From Streptomyces sp. KMM 9044 (lineage in GTDB: Bacteria > Actinomycetota > Actinomycetes > Streptomycetales > Streptomycetaceae), in NCBI RefSeq assembly GCF_024701375.2, contig NZ_CP113910.1:1612001-1676000 (forward strand): 64,000 nucleotides of DNA, written 5' to 3'. Below the pieces are notes generated by a model. The model did no database searches, was not told the origin of the DNA, and worked only from the letters and a program-made list of their open reading frames with translations. How positions within the stretch are numbered: the first letter of the stretch is position 1; each line of letters opens with the position of its first letter. Shown here piece by piece: positions 34,900-43,992 of the stretch. A program made the translations under genes and the position numbers.

Positions 34900-35115
34900 A
34901 TGACTCGCACCGTAATAGACCTCGACGATCAACTGGTCGCTGACGTGGCCAAGGCCCTCGGCACCAGCACCAAGAAGGAGACAGTGAACACCGCGCTGCG
35001 CGAGGTGCTGGAGAACCGGCGGCGGGCTTTGGCCCTCACCCGCCTGCGGGCGGCGGCGGCCGAGGGTGCCTTCGATCTCGATCTCCTTGAAGACAAGGGG
35101 AACTACCGTCGGTGA
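34900..35115 (+). CDS. vapB: VapB-type antitoxin
   Basis: A 71-residue protein opening MTRTVIDLDDQLVADVAKAL, a ribbon-helix-helix of the VapB (DUF2191) kind, followed by KKETVNTALREVLENRRRAL and an acidic tail that should bind the toxin. GGAGG precedes the ATG. Its TGA overlaps the toxin GTG, as in most VapBC pairs. Confidence 0.85.
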   Translation: MTRTVIDLDDQLVADVAKALGTSTKKETVNTALREVLENRRRALALTRLRAAAAEGAFDLDLLEDKGNYRR

Positions 35116-35534
35116 ACGCCGCTCAGTTCCTGATCGACACCAGCGCACTCGCCCGTCTGCTGCGCGGCGACGCCGAGCAATACGGATGGGACCGGGCGGC
35201 GGCAGCCGGGCTCATCGCCACGTGCCCCCTCACCGAGCTGGAGTTCTTCTACAGCGCGCGTTCCGCCGCCGACCGTGCACAAGGCATCGAGGACCTGCGC
35301 CTGCTCTTCGGCTGGGTGCCGGTCGACGACCGCGCCTACGACCGCGCCTGGCAGGTCCAGGAGATCCTCACCCAACGCGGACAGCACCGCAGTGCCGGAG
35401 CCGTCGACCTCGTGGTGGCGGCCACGGCCGAGTTGCAGGGACTGACCCTCCTGCACCGCGACCGGGACTTCGAATGCATCGCCGCCGTCACAGGCCAGGC
35501 ACTCCAGTGGTACGGGCCAGAACCCGGCAAATGA
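35112..35534 (+). CDS. vapC: VapC-type PIN-domain toxin
   Basis: A 140-residue PIN ribonuclease: FLIDTSALARLL (first Asp), CPLTELEFFYSA (Glu), AGAVDLVVAATAELQGLTLL (third acid) and HRDRDFECIA (fourth). These four acidic positions bind the metal in VapC nucleases, which cut tRNA or rRNA when freed from VapB. Start GTG at 35112 overlaps the antitoxin stop. Confidence 0.88.
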   Translation: MNAAQFLIDTSALARLLRGDAEQYGWDRAAAAGLIATCPLTELEFFYSARSAADRAQGIEDLRLLFGWVPVDDRAYDRAWQVQEILTQRGQHRSAGAVDLVVAATAELQGLTLLHRDRDFECIAAVTGQALQWYGPEPGK

Positions 35535-35921
35535 ACCCAGGGGGCCAGGCGTTCGGCTGTTCCGTGGAAGCCTCGGACACCGGCCTGTGGTGGCCGAGGG
35601 GCTGGGGCCGGGAATCGGCGCATGCGCGAAGGTGCTCCCCGACTGGATGCCCGCCTCTCCCGGAGATAGGTCCGCTTTACCGCGTCGGTGGCGTCCACCC
35701 GGAGCAGGTCCGCATCGCAGGATCCCTTCTACCGATCTCCGTCCTGAGTTCTGTGGCCGCCACTGAACCTTCTCCGCGTGCACCTGCACAGGGGTCCCTC
35801 CGCCACCGGGCCTAACCGCAGCCCCCTGAAAGAGCTCCCCCGGACACGGCATACGAAGTACGGTCGGGCTGGGGACGCCGACGATGAAGTCGGCTGCCAT
35901 GGGGGCGGGAGGTATGAGGCT
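35535..35921. other. Gene-free stretch
   Basis: 387 bp after the VapC stop with no credible gene, repeat or hairpin. Likely decayed sequence. Confidence 0.4.
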
Positions 35922-36050
35922 GTGACGGACGAAGAGCTGCAGGAGCGGCTCGCGTGGGCGCGCGAACAGATCGTCGGTATGGGCGTTCTCAAATCACCCG
36001 ACGGGCTCCGCTGGGCGGCCGCCCACGGTCTCGTCCTGTCCGTGTGGTGA
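35922..36050 (+). CDS. Short hypothetical protein
   Basis: A 42-residue reading from GTG 35922 behind GGGAGG: TDEELQERLAWAREQIVGMG, VLKSPDGLRWAAAHGLVLSV, W. The composition looks protein-like and helical. No family is recognised; it may be the remaining start of a longer, decayed gene. Confidence 0.4.
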   Translation: MTDEELQERLAWAREQIVGMGVLKSPDGLRWAAAHGLVLSVW

Positions 36051-36116
36051 AACGGTCCAGTCGAGGATGCACACGCGTCCCAGCCGACCAAGCGACGCAA
36101 GAACCTGAGCGACGGC

Positions 36117-36660
36117 GTGGTGTTCGCCCGCAACACGTGGCTGACGAAGCAGGGATACGACACCTTGACCAGCCGTGACCGCTTCCGTCTCTACGGACTC
36201 GAAGACGTGATCCTGGACCGAGAGGCACTCTGGCCGGGCTGTGACGGGACGTTGACAGACTTCGGCTGGGGGTTCCTCGGAGAGATCAAGCAGCACGTCA
36301 AACAGCTCATCGACACGCTGAGGCACTTCGAAAAGCGACTGCCCCCGGACGGCTTCCTGCTCCTCCTCGCCGCCCCTCAGATCGGCACCCACGATGACCA
36401 CTTCGGCATGCCGAAGTGGCCCCTCTGCGTGGAGGCCGCGATCAGCAGATCGCCGGAAGTGCGCGGAGCTCGAGCAGATCTGGTGGATGCCGCGGCCGAC
36501 CGGAAGTCTCCGGCCCGGCGCCGTGGGGTTCGCCCTCAAGGTCCCGGCGGAGCATCGGCTTCGACGTCGAACCGTGGGAGGGCCGGCCCTGGAACGCGTA
36601 CGTCAAGGCGCTGAAGACAAGCAAGGTCAAGGCCGGGATGCCCGGCGGCACCGGTCTGCT
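36117..36660 (+). pseudogene. Unidentified gene remnant with frameshifts
   Basis: One frame reads VVFARNTWLTKQGYDTLTSR, LYGLEDVILDREALWPGCDG and FGWGFLGEIKQHVKQLIDTL to about 36435. Another frame then reads FDVEPWEGRPWNAYVKALKT to SKVKAGMPGG near 36650. Both look like real protein, so a single gene has probably lost frame. I do not recognise the family. Confidence 0.45.
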
Positions 36661-36700
36661 TCAGCATCGCCGCTCGCCGTCCGGATGCCGTAACCGTCCC

Positions 36701-39085
36701 TCAGCGCATACGTCCCAGCACCTCCCGTACCCGCCGGGCGTCCCGGATCCGCTGTTCGTACGTCGCGCCCAGCACGAGCAGCAGCAGCCCGGCGAGCGCG
36801 GGAGGCAGCCAGCGGGGGAACACGCCCGCCAACTGCACCAGGTAGGGGGCGAGTTCGTGCAGCGCGTCCAGCACGAGCACGCTCCCGCCGAGGACGAGCG
36901 GCGCCTGGAGCCGGTGGTGGGCACCCAGCAGGGTGAGGGCGAGGGCCGCCGTGCCGAGCAGCAGGGGGCGCGGCCAGTCCGCGTCGGCCCACGCCGCAAG
37001 CAGGCTCGGCACGAGCGTCGCCGAGAGCCCGGGACCGTATGCCGTCCACGACGAGGCCTCGGGGTCCCGGTGGCGCCGGACGAAGCCCACGACCAGCGCC
37101 GGGACGGTCACCGGCAGGGTGTACGCCTCCGGGGTGCTCACGGCCCACGACCCGAGCCGTACCCAGGTGGCCAGCACGAACAGCGCGGCGGCCGCGTACC
37201 CGGCCCGACGTCGGTCCGCGCGCACGGCGGTGCCCGCGGCGATCACCCCGCACAGGGCCAGCACGAGGGCCAGCACGGGTGCGTCGGTGACGGCCAGTCC
37301 GATGGCCAGGAGCCCCGCGACGGCGCCCGTGACCTCGACCGGAACCGCGGTCCGCGGGACCCGCGCCGCGAGCAGGGCCGCGGCGACCGGGACGATCAGG
37401 ACCAGCAGCGCCGTGTGCGCGGGCGGCCGGCCCGCGGCGGCACCCACCGCACACGCCAGACCCGCCGCCCCTGCCAGGGACGCGCTTGCGCAGACGGCGG
37501 TCAGACACCGGTGTGCGGCGGCCACCGCGAAGAGTCCCGTCAGCGCGGCGAGCACGGTCAGGGTCGCGCCCTGGGAGGCGAGTGCGAGGAGCGCGAGGCC
37601 GGCCGCGGTGAGCAGGGAGAGGAGGACGGCGGTGAGGGACATCGGCGTCCGACGCGCGTACGCCGCCACGGCCAGCACCGCCACAGCCGTCAGCCCCTGC
37701 GCGAACATCCCTGCTACGTAAGGGAGTTGCAAAACGACCGGAAAGACGATCGCACTCGCCCAAACCAGGACCACGGCACCGGCCGCAGCCTGGTCGCGCC
37801 AGGTCGTGGCGGCGCGGGCCGCCCCGGCCAGAACCGCCGCGACGACCGCGAGCACCAGCGGCGCGGCCGCCGCGTCCGTCGGCCAAGGCGCCCAGACCGT
37901 CACCGCGGCATGCAGGTTTGACGGCGCCCCGGACCAGACCCGCCCCATCCATCCGACCGGCCCCAGCAGCGCCACGACGACCAGGGGCAGTGCCCACACC
38001 ACCGCCAGGGCCTGGACGGAGGCCGACGCCCAGGCGACACCGCGCCGCACGGGTTCAGGGAGCGGAGCGCGGACGGCCGACAGCAGCCCGACCCCGCAGG
38101 CCAGATAGCCGGGCACCGTCCACACCCCGGGCAGCGACGCGCGCGGGACGCCGCCGAGCGCCGCGACCAGGAGCAGCCCGCCGGTCACCGCGGCGCCGGT
38201 GGCAAGGCCCTGCTGCGGGACGCGCCATGCGGCGTACAGCGCGATCGCCGCCGCAAGGGCGAGGAGCGCCGCCGCAAGGGCGGCGGCGCTCGGGCCGACG
38301 GCCTCCCAGGAGAGCACGCAGGCCGCCGCCACGCCCCAACCGCCTGTCCCGTACGCGCCGATGGCGGCGGCGATGCGCAGGGGCCTCGCGGACGTCCGGA
38401 GCGCGACGACCGTGTCGAACGCGGCCGTCAGCAACAGCGCGGCCGTGATCGCGTACGGGCCCGCGTCGGCTGCCACCGCCCACAGCAGCAGGGGGAACTG
38501 GGCGGCGGCCAGCGCGGCGGGGAAGGGGATGCGCAGGGAACCGAGTCCCCTGCCGTATCCCCACCACACCCCGGCCAGGAACGCCGCCGCGACAGCCGCG
38601 TACCCCGTGCCGTCGGCGGCCGTCAGCGCGACCTCGTGCAGCGCGTACGCGTCGAGCACCGTCAGCGCCAGACCGAGGCCCGCCAGCGTCTCCGCCGTCG
38701 AGCGCAGCCCGCGCTTCAGCAGGGGCACGGGAGCGCCGAGCGCCGCCACAGTCACCGTGACGAGCACCATGGACCGCCCGGTGATCCCCAGGTGCCCCCA
38801 GCTGACCAGGGTGAACGCGATCGCGGCGACGGTCAGCAGGACACCGCCGAGGACGAGGAGCACGTTCTGCACACGGGGCGCGGTGGTCTCGGGTCGCCGC
38901 GGCACCGGCGGAGCGGGCGGGAAGGCCGACTGGAGGAGACCGATCAGCTGGGTACGACGGGCCAGCAACTGGGCTCGGCGGGCCTCGAGTTGCCACAACT
39001 CCGCGTCGAGGATCCGCAACTCCTCAGCCGGTGGTGGTAGGTGGGTCATGCCGTGGAGTGTGGCGCGCGTCATGCCGCGGAGCAT
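36701..39085 (-). CDS. Large polytopic membrane protein (SCO7613 C-terminal-domain type)
   Basis: Up to 794 residues. A short cytoplasmic start with a coiled region (RILDAELWQLEARRAQLLAR, RTQLIGLLQSAFPPAPP) is followed by about two dozen Ala/Leu/Val-rich helices and a basic tail (YEQRIRDARRVREVLGRM). This matches the large actinobacterial membrane proteins annotated by their SCO7613-like C-terminal domain; function unknown. Start is uncertain: ATG codons at 39085, 39073 and 39049 are all possible and none has a good ribosome site. Confidence 0.7.
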   Translation of the reverse strand: MLRGMTRATLHGMTHLPPPAEELRILDAELWQLEARRAQLLARRTQLIGLLQSAFPPAPPVPRRPETTAPRVQNVLLVLGGVLLTVAAIAFTLVSWGHLGITGRSMVLVTVTVAALGAPVPLLKRGLRSTAETLAGLGLALTVLDAYALHEVALTAADGTGYAAVAAAFLAGVWWGYGRGLGSLRIPFPAALAAAQFPLLLWAVAADAGPYAITAALLLTAAFDTVVALRTSARPLRIAAAIGAYGTGGWGVAAACVLSWEAVGPSAAALAAALLALAAAIALYAAWRVPQQGLATGAAVTGGLLLVAALGGVPRASLPGVWTVPGYLACGVGLLSAVRAPLPEPVRRGVAWASASVQALAVVWALPLVVVALLGPVGWMGRVWSGAPSNLHAAVTVWAPWPTDAAAAPLVLAVVAAVLAGAARAATTWRDQAAAGAVVLVWASAIVFPVVLQLPYVAGMFAQGLTAVAVLAVAAYARRTPMSLTAVLLSLLTAAGLALLALASQGATLTVLAALTGLFAVAAAHRCLTAVCASASLAGAAGLACAVGAAAGRPPAHTALLVLIVPVAAALLAARVPRTAVPVEVTGAVAGLLAIGLAVTDAPVLALVLALCGVIAAGTAVRADRRRAGYAAAALFVLATWVRLGSWAVSTPEAYTLPVTVPALVVGFVRRHRDPEASSWTAYGPGLSATLVPSLLAAWADADWPRPLLLGTAALALTLLGAHHRLQAPLVLGGSVLVLDALHELAPYLVQLAGVFPRWLPPALAGLLLLVLGATYEQRIRDARRVREVLGRMR

Positions 39086-39265
39086 GAGTGAGCGTACTCA
39101 ACTCCGTACTCAGACCCCGCGCGGCAAAGGCCCCGACCTGCGGGCTCGACGCATGGACTGGGGTCACTGCCGCTTCCGCGGTGTGCAGACGAAAGAAGCA
39201 TGTGAAAACGGATCCGATGACGTTTCTGCGACCGGGCTCTCTGCCCAGAGCCAACGATTACGGGG

Positions 39266-40119
39266 TCAGCAGAAGTCTCGGATCACACTTCTCGCGCTGT
39301 CCTGGGTTTTCGAGAGCGGGTGACGCCGAGGGACTCGGCGAGCTTCTCGCCCCGGCAGGGTGGAGACACCGAGGAGGAAGGCGGTGGCGGCGTTCGCCTG
39401 GAAGTTTCCCGAGGGCAGGTGGGCGAGTGCGGAGGACTTCCCGTCCGCGATCGCCTGTTCCACGACAGCGTGTTGCCGGTGGTGCAGTTCGGCCTGAAGC
39501 ATGCCGAAGGGGCTGTTGGTGAAGACGGGGTGGTAGCGCCAGGAGTCGAACAGTTCGCCCTGCCCGGTGGCTGCCTGCGGGTTGAGGCGTCGTACCCGGC
39601 GCACGATCAGACGGGCGGTGACCTGCTCGGTCTTCTTGCGTCCGGTGAACGCGGTGTACTCGGTCTCGGCGACCTCGGCGTCGGAGACCATCTCGCCGGT
39701 GTCGGGATCCACGAACGCCTCGGGGTAGCGGATCGGGACCCAGGTGTCCTCGGTGATGCGGCCGATCGCGGTGGCGATGGAGGGGTTCATGCCCGTGGTC
39801 AGGGAGAAGTGGGCACCGGACCTGTGGCAGGCGGCGGCCACATCGGCGGTGTAGAACTTGCTGTCCACCCGTACCATCCGGACTCCGGTTCCGCCCGCGT
39901 CCTTCGCGATGGCCAGGGCCTCACGCACGAAGCTTGTCGCGCCGCGGACATCGGCGGCCTTGCCGCGGCGCAGGCGGACCGCTCCGATCACCGGCCGGGC
40001 GAGCGGGGTGGACAGGGTGGCCATGATCGGGTGCAGGGTGCGCTGCCCCTTCAGGCGCCCGTGCTCGGCGCCCTGCTTGGCCCGTCCGTAGACCCGGCGG
40101 TGGGTGGGGTCGATATCGA
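39266..40119 (-). pseudogene. IS1380-family transposase, 3' part
   Basis: Encodes LLIDIDPTHRRVYGRAKQGA, EHGRLKGQRTLHPIMATLST, GTGVRMVRVDSKFYTADVAA and PFGMLQAELHHRQHAVVEQA, a different IS1380 subtype from 22861-24319. The N-terminal third is missing; the gene is cut at the inverted end of the neighbouring element (40120). Confidence 0.82.
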
Positions 40120-40330
40120 TGAGCAGTGTGCATCGTGAAAACTGCACGTCAGGTGGGCTGGTGTGCGCGGGGTTCGGTGTGCTCGGGCTGGTCGCTGGCG
40201 GGTGTCCACGGTGAAGATCGTCTGACTGGCCGGCGAGGAGGGTTCTCTGGTTCTGCTGCGCCTGCGTGAGCGGGCCGCCTACGATCCGTCACCGTGCCGA
40301 TATGCCGTGGATCGTGGGGAGGGTGCGGGG

Positions 40331-40786
40331 ATGTCCGATCTGGAGCGGATCACGGCTCGCCGCAGCGAACTGGACGCGCTCGCAGAGGAGTTGGCCAAGC
40401 AGCTGCAGGAGGTCCAGGCCGAGCGGGAGGAACTGCTGGTCGCCGAGCGGGTCCTGAACCGGCTGGCCGAACAGGACCGGGCCGAGACGAAGGCTGCTGA
40501 GGCGGCGGCTCCGGTGAAAGTGCAGGTGGCGGGGCGTGCGGTGCTGCTGATCCCGCACCGCGGTGAGGTTGGCGACGAGGCCGTGCTGCCCGCCGACTAC
40601 CGCCGGATCCTGGCGATCGTGCGGACCGCCGGCGGGGCGGTGCAGGTCAAGGCGGTGGGTGAGGAACTGGGGCTTGAGGTGGGGGTGCGCGGGAAGCTGG
40701 AGCCACTGCGGGCGAAGATGACCAAGCTCGCCGATCGTGGCCGGCTGCACAAACGGCCCGACGGGAAGTTCACCGCACGCCTGTAG
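40331..40786 (+). CDS. IS accessory protein (coiled coil + winged helix)
   Basis: A 151-residue protein: coiled coil SDLERITARRSELDALAEEL, AKQLQEVQAEREELLVAERV; linker; then LPADYRRILAIVRTAGGAVQ, VKAVGEELGLEVGVRGKLEP and MTKLADRGRLHKRPDGKFTA. The C-terminal pattern matches the accessory proteins of the two ISKra4 elements, although the transposase here is of a different family. ATG at 40331 chosen over 40307 to start at the coil. Role unknown. Confidence 0.75.
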   Translation: MSDLERITARRSELDALAEELAKQLQEVQAEREELLVAERVLNRLAEQDRAETKAAEAAAPVKVQVAGRAVLLIPHRGEVGDEAVLPADYRRILAIVRTAGGAVQVKAVGEELGLEVGVRGKLEPLRAKMTKLADRGRLHKRPDGKFTARL

Positions 40787-40851
40787 CAGCTGCGGACCCG
40801 GGGGCGGCAAGAGCGCGTAACCGGCGGGCCCCCGAAGTCAGTTGAGTTTGT

Positions 40852-41698
40852 GTGAAGAAAAACAACCATCCCGTCGAGGGCCCTGACGGCCTTGTCTGCA
40901 CCGCCCGACTGCCGCTGTCGAGCGCCACCCTGAACTGGCTCGCCGACCTGATACGCGGCCACCTCAAGAAGATCGGCTCCCGGTGGCGGGCCCTGCCCGC
41001 AGGAAAGATCGCCACCATCGTGCTGGCCGTCCTGCGCTGTGACCAGCGGCCCGGCGACCTCGCCGGCGGCAACGGAGTACACCGCACCACCGTCACCCGC
41101 TGGGTCCGGGAAGTCGTCGGCCTGCTCGCCGCCCGCGCCCCGCGCCCCGCGCCTGGACCGCGCCCTGAAGAAGATCGCCCGAAAGGGTGGCGGCATCGTC
41201 CTGCTGGACGGCTCGGTGATACACACCCGTCGCAGAACCGGGACCGAGAACCGCAAGAACTACTCGGGCAAGAACAAATGCCACGGCCTGCTCGTGATCG
41301 CGCTCACCGACGACCGAGGCAGACTGCTGTGGGTCTCCGCGGCCCGACCCGGGCGGACCTCGGAGATCACCGCCTGCCGCCACGACAAGCTCACCGCGCA
41401 CCTGCGTGCCGCCGGCCTCGGAGCTATCGCCGACCCGGGCTTCGTCGGCCTCGACAACAGCGGCCCGGACGACGACCCGGCGGTGATCACCGGCTACAAG
41501 GCCGCCCGGAACCGGCCCCTGACCCGTGGCCAGAAACTGTCCAACAAAGCACTGGCCGCAGTACACGCCCCGGTCGAGCACGGCTTCGCGCACCTGAAGA
41601 ACTGGCGCGTGCTGGGCAAGGTCCGCACGGATCCGAGGTGGGCGACCGCGCTGGTGCGGGCCCTGCTGGTCCTCACGAACAAGGAAGTTGCCCGGTGA
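40852..41698 (+). pseudogene. IS5-like (DDE_Tnp_4) transposase, frameshifted
   Basis: First frame: LSSATLNWLADLIRGHLKKI, GDLAGGNGVHRTTVTRWVRE (HTH). Frame changes near 41140 inside a GCGCCCCGCGCCCCGCG run. Second frame: KGGGIVLLDGSVIHTRRRTG, KNKCHGLLVIALTDDRGRLL, VEHGFAHLKNWRVLGKVRTD. The slippery C/G run leaves open a sequencing error or natural slippage. Confidence 0.78.
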
Positions 41699-42472
41699 CC
41701 GATGATCTCGCCGCTGGACTACCACCCCGGACCTGGCCGAGCGTCCCAGCACCTACGCACACCAGCCCACCCGACGTGCAGTTTTCACGATGCACACTGC
41801 TCAGTGGGCGTCGCGATCGATCGGCCGTCCTGCGGGGGGGGTGGCCGTCGTCTTTTGATCCGCCAGGCTCTCCTCCTCCATCGGTGAGACGGGCTCCGCG
41901 AGACCTGCTGGCGGCCGTCCGCGAGCAGGCCCTGGGAGGAGGAATAGAAGGTTCCTGAAAATGGCCTCTGGCCTACGGAAACGCGAGGGGTCGGTGCTTC
42001 AAAATGAGCACCGCGTGCCCAAAAATAGGCACCACTCCGGGTCCTCCTCGCCGACGCGGAGTGTTCCGCCCGCGCTGTCGGGGGTCAACGACCTCCAGGA
42101 GTCCACGCCGGCGCGGGGGCGTTCCGCTGCGCGGGAGGCTGTCGTCCCAGCCCTTGCCGTACTGCCCGCCGACGCGGCGCCAAGCCGGTCCCGAAGCAAC
42201 CCGCCAGCTCGCCGCCGCTACGGGCCGGCGGTCAGGGGTGCACTCCGTGCCGACCAAGATCCGGGCCATACGCGGACCAGCCGCCTACAGTTTGGCCGCA
42301 TAGCGGCCGTTTCCGCTGGTCAGGGGTCATGCGGGGCGTGTACCCCCATCAGACGAAGAACCTGCTGGCACTCCGCCCAGGCGGCTGATTGGGACCGCTC
42401 GGCACACCAATCCCCCGGCACCTTGCCACACCCGCACAGCCAGGAGGCCACCCGACCAGCGGGACAACATAC

Positions 42473-42487
42473 CTGACGGCCCGTCAG
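42473..42487. promoter_or_regulatory. Orphan TetR-type palindrome
   Basis: CTGACGG-C-CCGTCAG, a perfect 15-bp dyad in the form many Streptomyces TetR regulators bind. No TetR gene is nearby. Confidence 0.55.
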
Positions 42488-42490
42488 AAC

Positions 42491-42540
42491 GAGCGTCAAA
42501 TGAGCGTCACGATGCCTCGGCGAGCGTCATTTCAGCGTCA
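42491..42540. repeat. Four phased GAGCGTCA repeats
   Basis: GAGCGTCA at 42491-42498, 42502-42509 and 42522-42529, with CAGCGTCA at 42533-42540. Spacings are 11, 20 and 11 bp, close to whole helical turns, so a protein could bind all on one face. Confidence 0.7.
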
Positions 42541-42596
42541 AGATATCGCCCGTAACGCCCACAGCGCACATAACGCACATCACCCAAACCCGCAGG

Positions 42597-43925
42597 TCAG
42601 GCACCCTTTGCGATGGGTTCTAGGATCGCGACGCACTCCACATGGTGGGTCATCGGAAACAGGTCGAACGCCCGCAGCGTCCGCACCCGGTACCCCCCGT
42701 CCCGGAAGTACGCCAGGTCGCGGGCCAGGGCCGCCGGGTCGCAGGCGACGTACGCGATCCTCCGCGCACCCAGGGACGACAGGTGCTCCACCGTCTTGCG
42801 GCCGGCGCCCGCCCGCGGCGGGTCGAGGACGACGATGTCGGCCTCGGTGATACCGGTGCGGGGCAGGACGGAGTCGACCTTGCCCTGTTCGATGCGGACC
42901 CGGGGGAAGTCGGCGAGGTTGTGCCGGGCGTCCTCGACCGCGCGCTTGCCGGACTCGATGCCGAGGACCGCTCCCGCGTCGCCGACCCGGTCGGCGAGGG
43001 CGCCCGCGAACAGACCGGCGCCGCAGTACAGGTCGAGGGCCATGTCGCCCTTGCGGGGCAGCAGGCCCTGCATGACCGCGGTGACCAGGGTGTCCGCCGA
43101 CTTCGGGTGGACCTGCCAGAAGCCGCCGTTCGCGACCCGGTGGGTACGTCCGTCGGCGCGTTCGCGGACGAAGGGGCGGCCGTGGACGCGGTGGACCTGG
43201 CCGTTGCGCTCGTCGATGCGCAGGACGGAGACCGGGTGGTCGAGTTCGACCAGCGGCAGGCGTGCCCCCGGCTTCGGGGTGAGGACGACCTGGCGGTCCT
43301 GTGAGCCCGTCGCGGCGATCGCCTCGACGGAGTCCGTGCCGGTCCAGTCCCGCTTCTCGATGCCGAGTTCGCTGACGCCCTGAGCGGCGATCATGCAGTG
43401 GTCGATCGGCTCGACCTCGTGCGAGCGGTGCCGTCGCAGGCCCGCGCGGCCGTCGGCGGTCACCGCGTACTGCACGCGTGTGCGCCAGTGCGGGACCTGG
43501 CCGGCGGGGAGCTTGTCGCCCTCGGCGGGCACGACCGTGCCGTCCCAGCCGGCCTCCTCGGGGGTGAGCCCGGCGAGCCGCTGGAGCTGCTCGGCGACGA
43601 CCTCGCCCTTGAGCCGGCGCTGCGCTCCCGGCTTGGCGTGCTGCCAGTCGCAGCCGCCGCAGCGGCCGGGCCCGGCGTACGGGCAGGGGGCGTCGACGCG
43701 GTCCTTGGAGGCGTCCAGCACCGTGACCGCGTCCGCGCGCAGGAAGCGGGCGCCCTCCTCGCCCTCGGTCACCCGCGCGACGACCCGCTCGCCGGGCAGC
43801 GCGTGCCGGACGAACAGCACCTGGCCCTCGGACGTACGGGCGATGCAGTGGCCGCCGTGGGCGACGGGGCCGACCTCGACCTCGTACTCCTCCCCCACCA
43901 GCGATTTCCTCGGTTCTGCCTGCAT
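42597..43925 (-). CDS. TRAM-domain RNA (uracil-5)-methyltransferase, TrmA/RumA family
   Basis: A 442-residue enzyme. TRAM domain at residues 1-65 (YEVEVGPVAHGGHCIARTSE). An iron-sulfur-type cysteine cluster follows (CPYAGPGRCGGCDW). The SAM-binding domain shows LDLYCGAGLFAGALADRVGD and LDPPRAGAGRKTVE. The catalytic cysteine is in YVACDPAALARDL and the final part reads FDLFPMTHHVECVAILEP. It should make 5-methyluridine in rRNA or tRNA. ATG at 43925; a frame extension upstream is rejected because the TRAM domain starts here. It follows the KimA-like gene by 67 bp in the same direction. Confidence 0.9.
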   Translation of the reverse strand: MQAEPRKSLVGEEYEVEVGPVAHGGHCIARTSEGQVLFVRHALPGERVVARVTEGEEGARFLRADAVTVLDASKDRVDAPCPYAGPGRCGGCDWQHAKPGAQRRLKGEVVAEQLQRLAGLTPEEAGWDGTVVPAEGDKLPAGQVPHWRTRVQYAVTADGRAGLRRHRSHEVEPIDHCMIAAQGVSELGIEKRDWTGTDSVEAIAATGSQDRQVVLTPKPGARLPLVELDHPVSVLRIDERNGQVHRVHGRPFVRERADGRTHRVANGGFWQVHPKSADTLVTAVMQGLLPRKGDMALDLYCGAGLFAGALADRVGDAGAVLGIESGKRAVEDARHNLADFPRVRIEQGKVDSVLPRTGITEADIVVLDPPRAGAGRKTVEHLSSLGARRIAYVACDPAALARDLAYFRDGGYRVRTLRAFDLFPMTHHVECVAILEPIAKGA

Positions 43926-43992
43926 GGCGGGGTGACTCCACAACATCGGGGGCGTAGGTGCGGGCGGTGGCCCGCGACAACAGCCGTCCAGT

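Larger units (their letters stand above)
40120..41803 (+). mobile_element. DDE transposon with 48-bp inverted ends
   Basis: 48-bp inverted repeats lie at 40120-40167 and 41756-41803, differing at about one base; each contains GTGAAAACTGCACGTC read inward. Inside are an accessory coiled-coil gene and a frameshifted IS5-like transposase. No target duplication was identified, and it truncates an IS1380 gene. Confidence 0.75.
41804..42596. other. 793-bp gene-free, decayed stretch
   Basis: No frame gives a recognisable protein. The last 130 bp hold a regulator-like palindrome (42473-42487) and a set of 8-bp repeats (42491-42540), described separately. Confidence 0.5.

Noticed and set aside
42491..42540. 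Replication origin iterons
   Set aside because: No replication initiator, AT-rich unwinding region or DnaA boxes were seen; kept only as phased repeats.
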